The notes beneath the pieces are model-generated. The model saw nothing but the letters and a program-made list of their open reading frames with translations. It searched no databases and was not told the origin of the DNA. From Actinomycetota bacterium (GTDB lineage Bacteria > Actinomycetota > Actinomycetes > S36-B12 > UBA10799): a DNA stretch of 64,000 bases. How positions within the stretch are numbered: the first letter of the stretch is position 1; each line of letters begins with the position of its first letter. Both the position numbers and the translations under genes were made by a program. Below, piece after piece: positions 61,810 through 64,000 of this stretch. Location: the NCBI GenBank assembly GCA_020636995.1, contig JACJWU010000001.1:248001-312000 (forward strand), read 5' to 3'.

Positions 61810-61870
61810 AACGCCTCCTTGTGCCAGACACGGTACCCCCACTGCGCACCCGCAGGCCCTCGACGTGGCT

Positions 61871-61876
61871 TAGGTT
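61871..61876 (+). promoter_or_regulatory. Candidate -10 box (TAGGTT) for leaderless methyltransferase-aftD transcript
   Basis: TAGGTT ends 6 nt before GTG 61883 with no Shine-Dalgarno. It lies in the 73-bp spacer shared with the divergent GT4 gene. Confidence 0.4.
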
Positions 61877-61882
61877 CGACAC

Positions 61883-62647
61883 GTGACCGACGTGAGCCCG
61901 ATGAGTGCCCGCGCGCGGCTGCGGCGCATGGCGACGTGGTCACGGGCGGTGAAGCTGTTCCAGGACTTCCGGGTGGAGCAGACCGATCCCGATCGCTTCT
62001 ACGGCACGATGGCCGCGGACTCCGTGGCGCAACTCGCGTGCCTGGCCGATCTGCGGGGCGCGCACGTCCTGGACGTCGGTGGTGGCCCGGGGTACTGGGC
62101 GGAGGAGTTCGAGCGCGCGGGGGCGGCGTACACGCCGCTGGACGCCGACGTGGGGGAGCTCGCCCTGCACGGCCGGGTTCCGCTGCCGGGCACGGTCATC
62201 GGAGACGGGCAGGCGTTGCCCTTCCGCGATGAGGCGTTCGACCTCGTGTATTCGAGCAATGTCGCCGAGCACGTTCCGGATCCGTGGCGGATGGGCGACG
62301 AGATGGTCCGTGTGTGTCGTCCGGGCGGGTTGATCTTCTACTCCTACACGCTCTGGTACGGCCCGTGGGGCGGGCATGAGACCGCCCCCTGGCACTTCGT
62401 GAACGGGCGGTTCGCCGCCGAGCGGTACACCCGCCGGACCGGACACCCCCCGAAGAACGTCTATGGGGAATCGCTGTTCCCGGTCACCATGGCGGCGGGG
62501 ATCCGCTGGGCGCGCGCCCACGCCGACGCCGAGGTCGTCGACGTCATTCCGCGCTACCTGCCCGCCGGGCTCTACTGGATCGGTCGGGTGCCGGTGATGC
62601 GGGAGTTCATCACCTGGAACGTGGCCCTCATACTGAGGAAGCGATGA
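61883..62647 (+). CDS. Class I SAM-dependent methyltransferase (Rv0224c-like)
   Basis: 254 residues. Motif I is HVLDVGGGPGYWAEEFERAG, with the acid at PLDAD (motif II), GDGQALPFRDEAFDLVYSSNVAEHV (motif III and the Methyltransf_11 region) and EMVRVCRPGGLIFYSY. The substrate is unknown, but the gene pairs with GT4 and AftD-family genes in mycobacteria (Rv0224c), so a glycan or lipid acceptor is likely. GTG start; the stop overlaps the next gene (ATGA). Confidence 0.92.
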   Translation: MTDVSPMSARARLRRMATWSRAVKLFQDFRVEQTDPDRFYGTMAADSVAQLACLADLRGAHVLDVGGGPGYWAEEFERAGAAYTPLDADVGELALHGRVPLPGTVIGDGQALPFRDEAFDLVYSSNVAEHVPDPWRMGDEMVRVCRPGGLIFYSYTLWYGPWGGHETAPWHFVNGRFAAERYTRRTGHPPKNVYGESLFPVTMAAGIRWARAHADAEVVDVIPRYLPAGLYWIGRVPVMREFITWNVALILRKR

Positions 62648-64000
62648 CCCTCCTGGACGACCGCTCGGCCGAAGCGGCCCGGCCCCCGGCCCCTCAGCCC
62701 CGGCCCGCGTGGCGCGCCCGCGTTCTCGCCGTGTGCCTGGCGCTGGTGACGCTCGCCTTTCTGCAGGATCCGGGCCGGATCTCCGCGGACACCAAACTCG
62801 ACCTCACGGTGAACCCCTGGGGTTTCCTCGGACGATCCCTTCGCCTGTGGGACCCGGACGGCTTCTTCGGGCAGTTGCAGAACCAGGCCTACGGCTACTT
62901 GTGGCCGATGGGGCCCTTCTTCGGGGTGGGTCAGAGCCTCGGGCTGCCGGACTGGGTCGTCCAGAGGCTGTGGTGGTCGGTGCTCCTGGTCACGGCGTTC
63001 CTGGGGATGTACTTGCTGATGCGTGCGTTGCGGGTGGGCGACGGATGGCCGCAGATCCTCGCCGGGCTGGCGTATGCGCTGGCAGTGCGCCCGCAATCGG
63101 GGCTGGGGGCGATCTCCGTGGAGATCTGGCCGATGGCCGTCGCACCATGGGTGCTGCTGCCGCTGGTGCGCGCGGCCACCCGGGGCAATGTGGCTCGCGC
63201 AGCGGCACTGTCCGCGCTGGCGGTGCTGATGGCTGGCGGCGTGAACGCGGTTGCCGCCGGGGCCGTGCTGCCGCTGGCGCTGTGGTGGCTGCTGACCCTG
63301 CAGCCGGGACCCCGGCGCAGGCAGTTGCTCGGCTGGTGGTCCGGCCTGACCGTTCTGGCCATCCTGTGGTGGCTGATCCCTCTGCTGCTGTTGGGGAAGT
63401 ACTCACCACCCTTCCTGGATTGGATCGAGTCAGCCAGCTTCACCACATCGATCACCGATCCCACCACGGTGCTGCGGGGCGCCGACCATTGGCTTGCCTA
63501 CCTGGGCTCGGCGTCGGTGTGGAAGGCGGGCTGGATGCTCGCGACCTATCCGCTGTTCGTGGTAGCCACCGGGATCGTCGCGGCGGCCGGTGTTGCCGGC
63601 CTCGCGATGCGGTCCTTGCCACATCGGGCCTTCCTCGTCGGGGCAACCGTTGCCGGCGCAGTGCTTGTAGGGCTCGGACACACCGGCGTGTTCTCCGGGT
63701 TGGGCAGTGAACAGATCCAGGACGTGCTCGACGGGGTGGGGGCGCCGCTTCGCAACGTTCACAAGTTCGACCTGATGCTGCGCATCCCCCTGACGATCGC
63801 GTTCGGGCACGTGCTGGCCTCGTGTTGGCCGGTTGCCCGCCGCCCCCGATGGCGGCCGCTGGTAACCGCAGTGCTGGTCGGGGCGCTGGTCGTGACATGG
63901 TGGCCGGCAATCACCGGACAGTTGGCACGCGGGCGTACCTATGTCGCGCTGGCGGATCACTGGCGGGAGGCCTCTTACTGGTTGAACAACCAGGCGCAGC
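62644..64000 (+). CDS. aftD: AftD-family alpha-(1->3)-arabinofuranosyltransferase (DUF3367), N-terminal part
   Basis: At least 452 residues; the frame is open to the window end. A cytoplasmic N-terminus of ~27 residues leads to a membrane helix, then the diagnostic first loop: DLTVNPWGFLGRSLRLWDP, FGQLQNQAYGYLWPMGPFF. The acidic residues of that loop (LDLT, WDPDG) fit the GT-C active site. Further helices follow (WWSVLLVTAFLGMYLLMRAL and others). Known AftD adds arabinofuranose in arabinogalactan/lipoarabinomannan of mycolata; in other actinobacteria the product is unproven. The C-terminal carbohydrate-binding half is outside the window. It overlaps the methyltransferase stop. Confidence 0.82.
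   Translation, partial: MTLLDDRSAEAARPPAPQPRPAWRARVLAVCLALVTLAFLQDPGRISADTKLDLTVNPWGFLGRSLRLWDPDGFFGQLQNQAYGYLWPMGPFFGVGQSLGLPDWVVQRLWWSVLLVTAFLGMYLLMRALRVGDGWPQILAGLAYALAVRPQSGLGAISVEIWPMAVAPWVLLPLVRAATRGNVARAAALSALAVLMAGGVNAVAAGAVLPLALWWLLTLQPGPRRRQLLGWWSGLTVLAILWWLIPLLLLGKYSPPFLDWIESASFTTSITDPTTVLRGADHWLAYLGSASVWKAGWMLATYPLFVVATGIVAAAGVAGLAMRSLPHRAFLVGATVAGAVLVGLGHTGVFSGLGSEQIQDVLDGVGAPLRNVHKFDLMLRIPLTIAFGHVLASCWPVARRPRWRPLVTAVLVGALVVTWWPAITGQLARGRTYVALADHWREASYWLNNQAQ

Overview
The window is high-GC DNA from an actinobacterium, class Actinomycetes; the order cannot be fixed from sequence alone. The evidence is conserved gene order. The first half follows the mycobacterial Rv2592c-to-Rv2533c order: ruvA-ruvB-yajC-secD-secF-rel, ppiase, MBL hydrolase, hisS-aspS-rarA, alaS-ruvX-mltG-aroE, then aroC-aroK-aroB-aroQ-pepQ-efp-nusB. 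The part from 47 to 57 kb follows the order I recall from Streptomyces: ANTAR regulator, liv transporter, polA. The last 6 kb resembles the mycobacterial Rv0223-Rv0236 envelope cluster: GT4, methyltransferase, membrane protein, DUF2613, AftD.

Layout. 1-4.4 kb: Holliday-junction motor and Sec accessory proteins. 4.5-14 kb: stringent response, a DUF349 protein, a membrane cyclophilin, His/Asp-tRNA synthetases and RarA. 14-19.6 kb: a 13-bp minisatellite, alaS, ruvX, mltG and aroE. 19.7-38.9 kb: a nearly complete type IV pilus (T4P) locus inserted between aroE and aroC. 38.9-44.1 kb: shikimate genes, efp and nusB. 44.1-44.5 kb: a gene-free zone with two converging arrays of a 19-20 bp repeat. 44.5-47.2 kb: a solute-binding/vWA protein and a coiled-coil membrane protein. 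47.2-53.6 kb: an unusual tRNA-Leu(CAA), a PdtaR-like regulator and a branched-chain amino-acid ABC transporter. 53.7-64 kb: acetyltransferase, thioesterase, polA, flippase and cell-envelope polysaccharide genes, ending inside an AftD-family transferase.

The T4P locus is the most interesting region. It encodes a Roadblock/LC7 protein and a DUF4388 (PATAN) protein directly upstream of, and translationally coupled to, the extension ATPase PilB. It then has PilT, PilC, the major pilin PilA, three long pilin-like proteins, the prepilin peptidase, PilM-PilN-PilO and an unrecognised bitopic protein in the PilP position. No secretin is present, as expected for a monoderm. The pilA reading frame has no ATG, GTG or TTG; the Shine-Dalgarno sequence points to an AUA start. 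The locus is interrupted after pilC by an island holding a frameshifted SAP-TIR gene, a DUF222/HNH gene, an Excalibur protein, methylglyoxal synthase and a histidine phosphatase.

Most genes overlap by 4 bp (ATGA/GTGA) or lie a few bases apart, so operons are long. Many first genes carry a TAnnnT box 6-8 nt before the start codon, suggesting leaderless transcripts. All coordinates, motifs and repeats were read by eye; no alignments or searches were run.
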